Below, piece by piece: positions 33,877 to 40,247 of a stretch of 52,044 bases of DNA. Under the pieces are notes generated by a model. The model saw only the letters and a program-made list of their open reading frames with translations. It made no database searches and was not told the origin of the DNA. Both the position numbers and the translations under genes were made by a program. Position 1 is the stretch's first letter. The number at the start of each line of letters is the position of its first letter. The stretch is taken from positions 1-52,044 of the IMG/VR virus record IMGVR_UViG_3300030329_005741, one strand, 5' to 3'. Origin of the DNA: a virus.

Positions 33877-33905
33877 AATATACCACAAGAATGTTACTTT
33901 GTCAA
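33877..33905 (-). promoter_or_regulatory. Leaderless cassette promoter
   Basis: TTGACA, 17 bases, TATATT, 6 bases, ATG. Confidence 0.85.
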
Positions 33906-34141
33906 GCGGTTTTTTTAACTTTCTTAAATCCGTTTTCACAGTAGTCCGTGAGTCCCTGCTTGTTAATGAAATGCTCTGCCAATTCGTCAAAGTCATCCTC
34001 ACCTGTTCCCATGTCGTTAGCGTACTGCAACGCCCGAAACAAGCTGCAAGCTGTGTAGTGGTCATCGCAAGCCTTGGCGGCTGCGAGATTCTGCTTGCGG
34101 GTGGTGGGAACTACGTTTTGGACTTTACCGTTCTTAATCAT
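33902..34141 (-). CDS. Hypothetical early protein
   Basis: A 79-residue protein starting MIKNGKVQNVVPTTRKQNLA. The middle is helical and acidic (DMGTGEDDFDELAEHFINKQ), ending in Lys-rich FKKVKKTA. The last codons overlap the -35 of the next promoter. The function is unknown. Confidence 0.6.
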   Translation of the reverse strand: MIKNGKVQNVVPTTRKQNLAAAKACDDHYTACSLFRALQYANDMGTGEDDFDELAEHFINKQGLTDYCENGFKKVKKTA

Positions 34142-34147
34142 GGGTAT

Positions 34148-34176
34148 AATATAACACACAAGGAGCCGTTTGTCAA
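34148..34176 (-). promoter_or_regulatory. Leaderless cassette promoter
   Basis: TTGACA, 17 bases, TATATT, 6 bases, ATG. An inverted TTATTCACA box lies at 34195-34203. Confidence 0.85.
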
Positions 34177-34400
34177 TGGCTTTCTTGATAAAAGTTATTC
34201 ACAGGCTGAGCCCCTGTTGTAATCCCTTTAATGCTTTTTGCAAGACGCTCGGTTAGGTTAATCTTACCAAGAGCTTTTGCTGCTGGCGTTGGGTTTACTG
34301 CTGCCCAATCGTTCCAATAAGGAGACATAGGATCTGGGGCTGGTTCTCCGCCTACATAGATGCGCTTGGGGATTTCAGGAAGTTGATTTTCGTCTTTCAT
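34173..34400 (-). CDS. Hypothetical early protein
   Basis: A 75-residue protein starting MKDENQLPEIPKRIYVGGEP, Pro/Ala-rich, with PDPMSPYWNDWAAVNPTPAA in the middle. The ATG is seven bases from TATATT; the upstream frame is promoter. The function is unknown. Confidence 0.6.
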   Translation of the reverse strand: MKDENQLPEIPKRIYVGGEPAPDPMSPYWNDWAAVNPTPAAKALGKINLTERLAKSIKGITTGAQPVNNFYQESH

Positions 34401-34407
34401 TAGATAC

Positions 34408-34436
34408 AATATAACACAGGTTAAGTTGTTTGTCAA
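34408..34436 (-). promoter_or_regulatory. Leaderless cassette promoter
   Basis: TTGACA, 17 bases, TATATT, 7 bases, ATG. TTATTCACA box at 34441-34449, four bases from the -35, then the palindrome. Confidence 0.85.
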
Positions 34437-34458
34437 GGGTTGTGAATAACTTTCTTCA

Positions 34459-34505
34459 GAGTAAGTTGGCACGATGGCTGCGGCAGCTTCTATGCCAAGT
34501 TACTA
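34459..34505. repeat. 47-bp palindrome, copy 3
   Basis: Same length and arms (right end TTACTA); core TGCGGCA. It overlaps the stop codon of the gene at 34503. Confidence 0.85.
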
Positions 34506-34724
34506 ATCATAGCCTTCGGGGGGTATGAAAATTTTTGAGATATCTTTCATCGTCGCCTTAACGTTTGGCGAATTCCTCAAGAGGTCTGCTACCACGGCAA
34601 TAGCAAGATATTCGTCAGGCTGACAATTGCGCCAACCAACTTGTTTAGTCCATATCGCAGATTGACGTGTTCTGCTATTTTGAAAAATACAAAAGTCTGG
34701 TACTTCTTTATCTGTCATGTCCAT
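34503..34724 (-). CDS. Hypothetical early protein
   Basis: A 73-residue protein starting MDMTDKEVPDFCIFQNSRTR. It has a Trp-containing middle (AIWTKQVGWRNCQPDEYLAI) and an acidic/Lys C-terminus. The start overlaps the previous stop by ten bases (ATG 34724), or by four bases if ATG 34718 is used. The function is unknown. Confidence 0.55.
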   Translation of the reverse strand: MDMTDKEVPDFCIFQNSRTRQSAIWTKQVGWRNCQPDEYLAIAVVADLLRNSPNVKATMKDISKIFIPPEGYD

Positions 34725-34897
34725 TGCCCGTTAATGAATGCTGGCCCCTGAGGTATCTCAAGCACCAAGCCGTTATCCCTGAGGTATCCATCTATCCTAT
34801 CAAGGTCACTGGTTACTTGGCCCTCGCTCATAAGAGTCTTATACTCTTGAGGTGTTAACTTTATAGATACTAGCTCTGCTGTTAATGGTTCGTTCAT
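34715..34897 (-). CDS. Hypothetical early protein
   Basis: A 60-residue protein starting MNEPLTAELVSIKLTPQEYK. The leader is AACCAACCTACTATT, with no SD. Similar ACCTAC leaders occur before the AAA+ and rIIA genes. The function is unknown. Confidence 0.5.
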   Translation of the reverse strand: MNEPLTAELVSIKLTPQEYKTLMSEGQVTSDLDRIDGYLRDNGLVLEIPQGPAFINGQWT

Positions 34898-34910
34898 AAT
34901 AGTAGGTTGG

Positions 34911-35006
34911 TTAATGTGATATGCTCCACGCAGTAATTACTGCGCTAATCCAAAAGAGGACAGTGATATATGCTGCGATTTCTGTTTTGTCGTAGGTTCG
35001 TTTCAT
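34911..35006 (-). CDS. Tiny membrane protein, 31 residues
   Basis: MKRTYDKTEIAAYITVLFWI then SAVITAWSISH: one transmembrane helix with a basic N-terminus. It starts five bases after the TATATT of a strong promoter and heads a unit. It is too short for usual gene callers. Confidence 0.6.
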   Translation of the reverse strand: MKRTYDKTEIAAYITVLFWISAVITAWSISH

Positions 35007-35011
35007 AATAC

Positions 35012-35040
35012 AATATAGCACTAAATAGGTTGTTTGTCAA
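35012..35040 (-). promoter_or_regulatory. Leaderless cassette promoter
   Basis: TTGACA, 17 bases, TATATT, 5 bases, ATG. Confidence 0.85.
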
Positions 35041-35046
35041 GTCGAG

Positions 35047-35310
35047 TTAGAGCTTTTTAATGACGTTTATCCAATCTTGTACATCACTTTCATTCTGCCA
35101 ACCTTTGACGGTATCACCCCAATCAGCAGGGTCAACCATATGATTGTTAAAGAATACACCAATCTCATACAAACCTTTTTCGCTGCCGTATGAAAACTTG
35201 TGCTTCACAACAGAAACGTCATAGCCATTTGGCAATTCCACATACGCCTGAATCGCGCCTTCTCCATGCGTTTCAGAGATGTCATCAAATTTTAAATCTG
35301 TGAATTTCAT
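35047..35310 (-). CDS. Hypothetical early protein
   Basis: An 87-residue protein starting MKFTDLKFDDISETHGEGAI; beta-rich middle (AYVELPNGYDVSVVKHKFSY), then a helix ending in NVIKKL. It is the last of a five-gene unit. No strong SD is seen. The function is unknown. Confidence 0.55.
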   Translation of the reverse strand: MKFTDLKFDDISETHGEGAIQAYVELPNGYDVSVVKHKFSYGSEKGLYEIGVFFNNHMVDPADWGDTVKGWQNESDVQDWINVIKKL

Positions 35311-35338
35311 ATAGTATTAGCCTATTTTCTTATTCGCA

Positions 35339-35542
35339 TTAGAATGTTCTATGTTTCAAGTCTTCTGGCGTGGTGGTGGGTGGTCGCCAACCCTCATCAC
35401 ACTTGCAATACTTGGGGCAATCATCCTCGTCACTTCCTTCTTTGCTTGCTGTCTCGTGACAAGTCGGGCATAGGTGCAACAAGCGCATCTGTGGATGGTC
35501 ATTACAAAACTTTTTTGTTAGTGGGCCGAATTTAGTTGTCAT
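35339..35542 (-). CDS. Small Cys-rich, zinc-finger-like protein
   Basis: A 67-residue protein with LCPTCHETAS and a later CPKYCKCDEG: five Cys (plus His) spaced as a possible zinc site. The start overlaps the previous stop codon by 11 bases. A nucleic-acid or protein-binding role is inferred from the Cys layout. Confidence 0.55.
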   Translation of the reverse strand: MTTKFGPLTKKFCNDHPQMRLLHLCPTCHETASKEGSDEDDCPKYCKCDEGWRPPTTTPEDLKHRTF

Positions 35543-35750
35543 TTTTTTCGTTGTAATTAAATTCAGGGTAAGGAACTGGTGAGGTTCCTCTTAATCCGTC
35601 AATCAGCTTCTGCATCAAAAGAATATAACGCTCATTGTTTAGCCCAACCTCATCGGGTTCTAATTCTTTAGGCTCAACAATTCTTTCCCATTCAAGCAAT
35701 GCGTCAATGAGATTCCTTGTTTCTTCTCTAGTTAATTCAATGGTTTGCAT
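35532..35750 (-). CDS. Hypothetical early protein
   Basis: A 72-residue helical, acidic protein (MQTIELTREETRNLIDALLE start). AAAGGAG lies eight bases before ATG, and the ATG overlaps the previous stop codon (TAATG). The function is unknown. Confidence 0.6.
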   Translation of the reverse strand: MQTIELTREETRNLIDALLEWERIVEPKELEPDEVGLNNERYILLMQKLIDGLRGTSPVPYPEFNYNEKNDN

Positions 35751-35911
35751 TATACTAACTCCTTTGTTGCCGTTGGTTCTTTGCCTTCGCGGATAAGGTT
35801 AACGTCAAACGCGAACGCGCTTAATAGTTCGCCCTTGTCTGCGCCCCTGTTGCTGGCAATGATTGCCCACGTTAGGATTGCGTCAATTTGTTTTGATTCT
35901 TTAGTTGTCAT
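35750..35911 (-). CDS. Small early protein, 53 residues
   Basis: MTTKESKQIDAILTWAIIAS then NRGADKGELLSAFAFDVNLI and REGKEPTATKELV. It overlaps both neighbours (11 bases upstream, one base downstream), so it is embedded in a translationally coupled chain. Helical. The function is unknown. Confidence 0.55.
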   Translation of the reverse strand: MTTKESKQIDAILTWAIIASNRGADKGELLSAFAFDVNLIREGKEPTATKELV

Positions 35912-36143
35912 AGTTATGATTCTCCAATCCGTACATGCGTTTCACTTTCTTGTTGTCCTCAACAATCTCAAGTTTACCAACAGAATTTCCGTTGATGTCG
36001 ATAGCAAAAACAGCATCACCCGCATACTGAAGGCAATGCTCGTCTACATCCTGTGCCATGTTTCTCAAGATGCGAGCCAATTCCGTGGCGGGACGTTCGC
36101 CAAAAGCCGCATTACCCATGTTAATCTGAAGTGTCGCTTTCAT
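35901..36143 (-). CDS. Hypothetical early protein
   Basis: An 80-residue protein starting MKATLQINMGNAAFGERPAT. Strand-helix-strand pattern with an extended segment VFAIDINGNSVGKLEIVED. It is the first gene of a five-gene chain, with ATG six bases from TATATT. The function is unknown. Confidence 0.6.
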   Translation of the reverse strand: MKATLQINMGNAAFGERPATELARILRNMAQDVDEHCLQYAGDAVFAIDINGNSVGKLEIVEDNKKVKRMYGLENHNYDN

Positions 36144-36149
36144 TGTTAT

Positions 36150-36178
36150 AATATAGCACGGAAACCCGTGCTTGTCAA
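36150..36178 (-). promoter_or_regulatory. Leaderless cassette promoter
   Basis: TTGACA, 17 bases, TATATT, 6 bases, ATG; TTATTAACA box at 36183-36191. Confidence 0.85.
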
Positions 36179-36184
36179 GGGTTG

Positions 36185-36457
36185 TTAATAAGTTTCTTCA
36201 TCCTCCCACACATAGTCAGCGGGGGGCATTACTTCATCAAGTGCAGTTCCCTTGGCTTGGCTGATGATGTAGGGCTTAATCTCGTTCATGTCAACATCAC
36301 CCCATTCATTTTCAAAGCCCATGACAAAACCAAACGCAATTCCGTTTTCGTTTGGTGCGCCAAGATAATACTCCCAAAAATTACTGAGGATGATATGTTG
36401 GTGTACTGCGAAGGTTTGCCCTTTTCCGTCTACGTGTTTAATCAATCTCGGTTTCAT
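36185..36457 (-). CDS. Hypothetical early protein
   Basis: A 90-residue protein starting MKPRLIKHVDGKGQTFAVHQ; aromatic and acidic C-terminal half (VMPPADYVWEDEETY). The 3' end runs into the TTATTAACA box of the next promoter. The function is unknown. Confidence 0.6.
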   Translation of the reverse strand: MKPRLIKHVDGKGQTFAVHQHIILSNFWEYYLGAPNENGIAFGFVMGFENEWGDVDMNEIKPYIISQAKGTALDEVMPPADYVWEDEETY

Positions 36458-36463
36458 TAGTAC

Positions 36464-36492
36464 AATATAGCACCAAAGAATGTAATTGTCAA
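36464..36492 (-). promoter_or_regulatory. Leaderless cassette promoter
   Basis: TTGACA, 17 bases, TATATT, 6 bases, ATG. TTATTCACA box at 36497-36505, then palindrome copy 4. Confidence 0.85.
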
Positions 36493-36514
36493 GCGTTGTG
36501 AATAACTTTTTTCA

Positions 36515-36561
36515 GAGTAAGTTGGCACAAACACTGCGGCAAGACCCATGCCAAGTTACTC
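36515..36561. repeat. 47-bp palindrome, copy 4
   Basis: Same arms and length; core TGCGGCA. It lies just downstream of the 59-residue gene. Confidence 0.85.
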
Positions 36562-36587
36562 GGCGTGGGGTGTAGGTTGTTTACCAC

Positions 36588-36767
36588 TTACTTGGCCGTC
36601 AGGTGACGAACCAAGATCGGCAAAGCTGCCTTGATTTGGAAAAGGCGATAAGCCTCTGCCTTGGCAGTCTCATGCGCCACGCCCAATTTCTTTTGGGCGA
36701 TGATGTGGTTGGTGACTTGCGCGGCCTTGACCGCGTTGCGAGCTTGATATGTTTTGTAGGTTTTCAT
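36588..36767 (-). CDS. Small early protein, 59 residues
   Basis: MKTYKTYQARNAVKAAQVTN then HIIAQKKLGVAHETAKAEAY and the tail RLFQIKAALPILVRHLTAK. Basic, Ala-rich, helical. G+C is above its neighbours. A clear promoter ends nine bases from the ATG. The function is unknown. Confidence 0.6.
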   Translation of the reverse strand: MKTYKTYQARNAVKAAQVTNHIIAQKKLGVAHETAKAEAYRLFQIKAALPILVRHLTAK

Positions 36768-36776
36768 TATGTTTTA

Positions 36777-36804
36777 ATTATAGCACTCTTTTTTTTGTTG
36801 TCAA
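36777..36804 (-). promoter_or_regulatory. Near-leaderless promoter with consensus TATAAT
   Basis: TTGACA, 16 bases, TATAAT, 9 bases, ATG. It is the best match to consensus in the region. Confidence 0.8.
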
Positions 36805-37346
36805 TTAGATTCTTGCGCTTCTGGCGTCTGAACTTGTGCCCACACCTTATCTGTGATAATCACCTTGCGAGCGGTAAAGATTGGTTCGATAACATTCTCT
36901 ATGACACCCGTGACATCGTTGAATGTCTGGCGAAATGGATTGGTGTCGATACTCACGAAGGTGCGATACTTGTAAGGGTTGTAAGTGACTTCCATCCACT
37001 CGTACCCCTCGCGCTCATCCATCTCACGCTGCTTCATTTCCTTGGCTGCATCATTGGCCCAGCCCAATTCAAACGCATCCATGTCATCGTAACGCCACAC
37101 AGCGTTAATCATGCAACCACGAATCACAGCATGGACATTCTTACGCTCTTCATCACGCACACGTTGACAGCCCTTGTCACCCACGGCAAATTTCACAGGG
37201 TACTTGGTAGTGCCATCCATCACAACGCACAGGGCAGTACCCTCAACAAGGCCATCCTTACGCACGGAGTAAACGTGTTCGTCACGGTAGCGAAGGTTGC
37301 GATATACTTCACGTTTGAATAACTTGATTGTTTCTTTTGCGTTCAT
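36801..37346 (-). CDS. Hypothetical early protein
   Basis: A 181-residue protein starting MNAKETIKLFKREVYRNLRY. The middle has short strands (KYPVKFAVGDKGCQRVRDEE, split) and a basic/acidic mix; the last third is beta-rich (EWMEVTYNPYKYRTFVSIDT). The last codons overlap the -35 of the next promoter. The function is unknown. Confidence 0.65.
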   Translation of the reverse strand: MNAKETIKLFKREVYRNLRYRDEHVYSVRKDGLVEGTALCVVMDGTTKYPVKFAVGDKGCQRVRDEERKNVHAVIRGCMINAVWRYDDMDAFELGWANDAAKEMKQREMDEREGYEWMEVTYNPYKYRTFVSIDTNPFRQTFNDVTGVIENVIEPIFTARKVIITDKVWAQVQTPEAQESN

Positions 37347-37354
37347 CTTGATAC

Positions 37355-37383
37355 AATATAGCCTATAAACGTCACTTTGTCAA
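37355..37383 (-). promoter_or_regulatory. Cassette promoter, leader about 2 bases
   Basis: TTGACA, 17 bases, TATATT, 8 bases, ATG; TTATTAACA box at 37388-37396. Confidence 0.8.
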
Positions 37384-37401
37384 GGGTTGTTAATAACTTT
37401 T

Positions 37402-37566
37402 TTATTCGTAGTCATCGTGGCAAGAAAACTCCACCCGAACGACTAACCCAAGATTCATTGTGCGAGCTATGCGTGTAGCGTGTGCCTCATCGTAAGCCTT
37501 GATGGGGATTATGGACATTTGTGGGCCGTCAACCATTGTTACTTTGTAGATACTTTCCGTTTTCAT
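37402..37566 (-). CDS. Small early protein, 54 residues
   Basis: MKTESIYKVTMVDGPQMSII then PIKAYDEAHATRIARTMNLG and LVVRVEFSCHDDYE. Strand-helix-strand pattern of a small alpha/beta protein. The longer upstream frame is only promoter sequence. The function is unknown. Confidence 0.6.
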   Translation of the reverse strand: MKTESIYKVTMVDGPQMSIIPIKAYDEAHATRIARTMNLGLVVRVEFSCHDDYE

Positions 37567-37572
37567 TGTTAC

Positions 37573-37601
37573 AATATACCACATAAACGATGGTTTGTCA
37601 A
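37573..37601 (-). promoter_or_regulatory. Leaderless cassette promoter
   Basis: TTGACA, 17 bases, TATATT, 6 bases, ATG; TTATTAACA box at 37606-37614. Confidence 0.85.
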
Positions 37602-37627
37602 GGGTTGTTAATAACTTTTTAAATTGT

Positions 37628-38137
37628 GAGATGCTTCTTGTGAGGGTGCATCCCAACCCACGACCACTTAAGTTTATTCTGGTTGGCCGCTTAACCGCGT
37701 TTAGGTTTCTTACTCGCTCCAGTTACCTTTTTCCTTTCTGGTCTTGTTACCTCGCCACGGCTTTCCACATTGCCGACAGAAGGATTACTTATCTGCGTCC
37801 GGTTGAGGCGAGGGTAAATTGCTGCTGGTGTGAGGGGCTCGAACCCTCCCCCGTCCCTATCGTGTCACCGTCTAGTTTCAATGCATCTCCACTAGGGGCT
37901 TTCAGCCACGGGCGGTATTGCGGTACTTAACGCCTTGTAGGCCCGATACCCGTGATGGGGCGGTAACCGTGCGTCAGAGGTTATAACCGAATACTTCCAG
38001 TCTCACCAACATAAATTGTTGTCCTCCTAATCATCACGCTGTTTTCTTGTCTTGGTCGCACCAAGGGGTCTTGCCCCAAACATGGCCTTGCCGCGTCAAG
38101 CGTAGGTTTTCGGAGAACTAAATCTCTCTCAAAGAAC
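37628..38137 (-). ncRNA. Candidate large structured RNA, about 0.5 kb
   Basis: A strong cassette promoter points into about 510 bases with no minus-strand ORF over 60 codons. The stretch is G+C-richer than its neighbours and full of local pairing: GGGG-loop-CCCC (38065-38077), CTTGGT-GCG-ACCAAG (38051-38065), a tRNA T-arm look-alike GAGGG-TTCGAGC-CCCTC (37832-37848), and a last GATGC/GCATC hairpin (37630-37652). The other copies of this promoter start proteins, so an RNA product here stands out. By size, phage location and promoter it resembles large ornate phage RNAs such as ROOL or GOLLD; I cannot assign a family by eye. The 3' end is estimated. It contains AGGAGG followed by a 12-codon ORF, probably not translated, since a small hairpin covers the start. 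Confidence 0.55.
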
Positions 38138-38143
38138 TAATAC

Positions 38144-38172
38144 AATATAACACACAAACCCCCATCTGTCAA
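38144..38172 (-). promoter_or_regulatory. Cassette promoter for the structured RNA
   Basis: TTGACA, 17 bases, TATATT; no ATG follows within 100 bases. Expected RNA start near 38137. Confidence 0.8.
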
Positions 38173-38191
38173 ATGGTTTTTTAACTTTTTT

Positions 38192-38370
38192 TTAATTACC
38201 CTAATTAATCGCATTTAATTACCTTAATTGTTTGTCGCTCATCTGTGATTGGCAAATCATTTTGTCGCTCATTATAGAGGCTTTTTGATCGGCAACAGTT
38301 GATAGTCACTTTTAAGTTTCGTGAAAAGGGGTGTTTTCTCCGATGCAAAATTCGTCGTTTTTACGAAACT
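38192..38370. repeat. Direct and inverted repeats upstream of the RNA promoter
   Basis: TTTGTCGCTCAT occurs at 38231-38242 and 38261-38272 (30-base step). TTAATTACCYTAATT occurs at 38192-38206 and 38215-38229 (23-base step). AGTTTCGT at 38315-38322 pairs with ACGAAACT at 38363-38370. No gene is seen in 38173-38370, so this looks like a regulatory region. Confidence 0.6.
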
Positions 38371-38417
38371 GAGTAAGTTGGCATAAAAGCTGCCGCACGC
38401 CCCGTGCCAAGTTACTC
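38371..38417. repeat. 47-bp palindrome, copy 5
   Basis: Same arms and length; core TGCCGCA. It lies 16 bases after the stop of the gene at 38433. Confidence 0.85.
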
Positions 38418-38432
38418 ACGGGGGTGGGGATT

Positions 38433-38591
38433 TTATTCGCGGGGAATAAATCCCTCTTCTATTAGATAATAGGCCAACATTTCTATTTCTTCTTCTTGGT
38501 AGGGTTCGGGAAAGACTATTTCATGATTGTTAGTGTCAAGAAAAATTTTTCTTCCCATGATTGTTATTTCCTTTAGTGTGTCCGCTTTCAT
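38433..38591 (-). CDS. Small early protein, 52 residues
   Basis: MKADTLKEITIMGRKIFLDT then NNHEIVFPEPYQEEEIEMLA and the tail YYLIEEGFIPRE. GAGGAG lies ten bases before ATG. The ATG overlaps the previous stop codon (TAATG). Acidic, helix-strand mix. The function is unknown. Confidence 0.6.
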   Translation of the reverse strand: MKADTLKEITIMGRKIFLDTNNHEIVFPEPYQEEEIEMLAYYLIEEGFIPRE

Positions 38592-38662
38592 TACATTTTG
38601 CTCCTCATTTTATATAAGATTGCCCCGACTGTAACCACGGACATAATGGCGATGACTTCCAT
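38591..38662 (-). CDS. Tiny membrane protein, 23 residues
   Basis: MEVIAIMSVVTVGAILYKMR-SKM: one transmembrane helix with a basic C-terminus. It sits 14 bases after the GP88-like stop codon and is coupled to the next gene by TAATG. It resembles, in start and layout, the tiny membrane protein at 51001 (MIEVIAIIIP). Confidence 0.55.
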   Translation of the reverse strand: MEVIAIMSVVTVGAILYKMRSKM

Positions 38663-38676
38663 ATCTTTACTTTCTC

Positions 38677-39429
38677 TTAGAGGGTTTTTTGTTTGTTTGC
38701 TTTTTTGATTGCAGATAGAGCGACACTCGCCGCACTACCTTTTGGTTGGGTTCCGTGAATCAATAGAGCAAAGTTTTCGTGTCCAAATGCCGCGTGGGTG
38801 TCGTCGTGGTCAATTTCCAAGTCACGTTCTTCTGCCTCTTGTTCGCTGTAAACAACGAGAGCCTCTTTCCATCCGTGCTGGTCAATCAATTCGTCATGCT
38901 TGCCACCACGAGAAGCAGTTAACACAAGGTTTTCTGGTCTCGCAACATCCGCAAAGAAATGCAAGCTTTTTGAATAGGAGTAAAAAATCTTGTCGGGATT
39001 GCGTGTCGCTACTTCTACCCACGCCTTCAGATAGTCTTTACTGAAATAATCGCCGCCAACGTGAACGCGCATAATGTCAAAATCTTTTGGAAGTGACTCG
39101 CATATGAGATCCGCCAAGGCTTGCACCTTGTCGCGCTTGTATCGCCACGCGTTTGTCATGGTGCTTCGAATCAAATCCAAGTTATGCCAAACAAGTTTAC
39201 GCAAAGACGGAGAGCGAGCTTCTGCGCTTGCCATAAAGCAGCGAAACACAGTTTCGTCCCCGTCTTGAACCTTGCCCGTAATTCTATCTGACTTGGAAAG
39301 ACAATCTTTTGCACCGGGGCAAGTATGCCCTGCGGGAAGTGTGAAGGTTTTAAGCTTAAGCTTTAACTTCTTAAGCATTTTTTTTAGTTTAGCGTTCGGA
39401 TCTCCAAACTTTAGTAGGTTGTTGTTCAT
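38677..39429 (-). CDS. GP88-like phage protein
   Basis: A 250-residue protein. LPAGHTCPGAKDCLSKSDR, then ETVFRCFMASAEAR and IMRVHVGGDYFSKDYLKAWV, then FYSYSKSLHF and LVLTASRGGKHDELID are the ordered motifs of the Gene product 88 family known from actinophages and other phages. The Cys and His/Asp motifs suggest a metal site. Its role is not established; a nucleic-acid function has been suggested for the family. It heads a three-gene unit with a leaderless promoter. Confidence 0.7.
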   Translation of the reverse strand: MNNNLLKFGDPNAKLKKMLKKLKLKLKTFTLPAGHTCPGAKDCLSKSDRITGKVQDGDETVFRCFMASAEARSPSLRKLVWHNLDLIRSTMTNAWRYKRDKVQALADLICESLPKDFDIMRVHVGGDYFSKDYLKAWVEVATRNPDKIFYSYSKSLHFFADVARPENLVLTASRGGKHDELIDQHGWKEALVVYSEQEAEERDLEIDHDDTHAAFGHENFALLIHGTQPKGSAASVALSAIKKANKQKTL

Positions 39430-39435
39430 AATAAT

Positions 39436-39464
39436 AATATAACACAGGTTGTTGGTTTTGTCAA
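39436..39464 (-). promoter_or_regulatory. Leaderless cassette promoter for the GP88-like gene
   Basis: TTGACA, 17 bases, TATATT, 6 bases, ATG. Confidence 0.85.
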
Positions 39465-39465
39465 G

Positions 39466-39936
39466 TCACCCAAGGCGTTTCGCTGAAGTAGACTGTAAGG
39501 TTTCAACAGCTTTACTTTTCCACGCTTCCTCATCGTTAGCAATGCCATCGAGTTGCACAACAAGAGATTCACTCTTGGAAACGGAATAGTCATAATTGAC
39601 AAGGGAGGTGGAATAAAAAACTTCGGTGTTTTCCTTTAATTCTTCAAACCTACGTTTGGCAAGTTTTCTCGCGTCCTCCATAACGCCGCCTTTTATGCCC
39701 TTATACTTTTCGGGGAACTTGTTTAAAAGTAAATGAAAAGAGGAGTTAAGAAAATAACGCTCCAACTTTTCGTCACTGGTCGTTATGTAATGAAAGTTTT
39801 CGCTCATCTCGTGAAGCTTACCTGACGTTGCGCCGTGGTTCCAGAACGACCAATACTGCTCTGTTCGTTCGGTTTCGTCGTTGGTTTCAATTCCTACGAG
39901 AGAGGATGTTCCAAGTGGTTGATAAATAAGTTTCAT
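39466..39936 (-). CDS. Hypothetical early protein
   Basis: A 156-residue protein starting MKLIYQPLGTSSLVGIETND. ATG 39936 is chosen since the upstream frame is leader. Beta-rich first third, then a helical basic part (EDARKLAKRRFEELKENTEV). The leader CTAACAACGAACGAAAAGCT is about 17 bases, so this unit is not leaderless. The function is unknown. Confidence 0.6.
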   Translation of the reverse strand: MKLIYQPLGTSSLVGIETNDETERTEQYWSFWNHGATSGKLHEMSENFHYITTSDEKLERYFLNSSFHLLLNKFPEKYKGIKGGVMEDARKLAKRRFEELKENTEVFYSTSLVNYDYSVSKSESLVVQLDGIANDEEAWKSKAVETLQSTSAKRLG

Positions 39937-39959
39937 AGCTTTTCGTTCGTTGTTAGTAC

Positions 39960-39988
39960 AATATAACACACAAACGCCTACTTGTCAA
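39960..39988 (-). promoter_or_regulatory. Cassette promoter with a short leader
   Basis: TTGACA, 17 bases, TATATT, then 23 bases to ATG. The leader shares AACGAACGAAA with two other units (31239 and, as AAACGAAA, 41183). Confidence 0.8.
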
Positions 39989-40124
39989 GGGGGCGACGGT
40001 GTTTTTTTCTTCTTTTGTAAGACCCTTTTCCTTTTTTTGCGCGGTGGACGCGAGACGCGCTGCCCATCAAGCCATCTTTGTTGACTCTACCGCGAATGCG
40101 TTTTGCTTTCTTTCTGCGCCTCAT
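39978..40124 (-). CDS. ArfA-like ribosome-rescue peptide, 48 residues
   Basis: A short, very basic protein: MRRRKKAKRIRGRVNKDGLM, then GSASRVHRAKKGKGSYKRRK and KHRRPLDK. The core RVxxxKKGKGSYxRxxKH matches the ribosome-binding tail of bacterial ArfA (E. coli RVEKNKKGKGSYMRKGKH), including the KKGKGSY heptad that enters the mRNA channel. ArfA frees stalled ribosomes with release factor 2. The usual hydrophobic N-terminal segment is replaced by an Arg/Lys stretch. The stop codon is intact, unlike the truncated host mRNA mode. The ATG is five bases from TACATT, so it is leaderless. The activity is inference. Confidence 0.5.
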   Translation of the reverse strand: MRRRKKAKRIRGRVNKDGLMGSASRVHRAKKGKGSYKRRKKHRRPLDK

Positions 40125-40129
40125 ACAAC

Positions 40130-40158
40130 AATGTAACACACAAATGCGAATCTGTCAA
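40130..40158 (-). promoter_or_regulatory. Leaderless cassette promoter for the ArfA-like gene
   Basis: TTGACA, 17 bases, TACATT, 5 bases, ATG; TTATTCACA box at 40164-40172. Confidence 0.8.
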
Positions 40159-40180
40159 CCCATTGTGAATAACTTTTTTT

Positions 40181-40227
40181 GAGTAAGTTGGCACAAAAGC
40201 TGCCGCACGCCGCATGCCAAGTTACTC
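40181..40227. repeat. 47-bp palindrome, copy 6
   Basis: Same arms and length; core TGCCGCA. A perfect TTATCCACA DnaA box lies right beside it (40230-40238). Confidence 0.85.
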
Positions 40228-40247
40228 GTTGTGGATAACTTGTGGAC

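Noticed and set aside
36603-37322. Plus-strand 239-codon ORF
   Set aside because: It is the complement of the minus-strand genes at 36588 and 36801, which have matching promoters and starts.
37832-37848. tRNA gene suggested by a perfect T-arm look-alike
   Set aside because: No matching D arm, anticodon arm or acceptor strand lies at the right distance; the 3' end has no fitting CCA layout.
37595-37930. Plus-strand 111-codon ORF
   Set aside because: It lies antisense to the structured RNA and its promoter region, with odd Arg/Leu/Cys composition and no RBS.
37976-38012. 12-codon ORF with AGGAGG inside the RNA region
   Set aside because: Too short to support, and a small hairpin covers the start; kept only as a note.
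37628-38137. tmRNA or group I intron
   Set aside because: No tag ORF ending in Ala-Ala, no 5' tmRNA acceptor motif; GAAACTAGACGG resembles a group I core element, but no matching S element follows.
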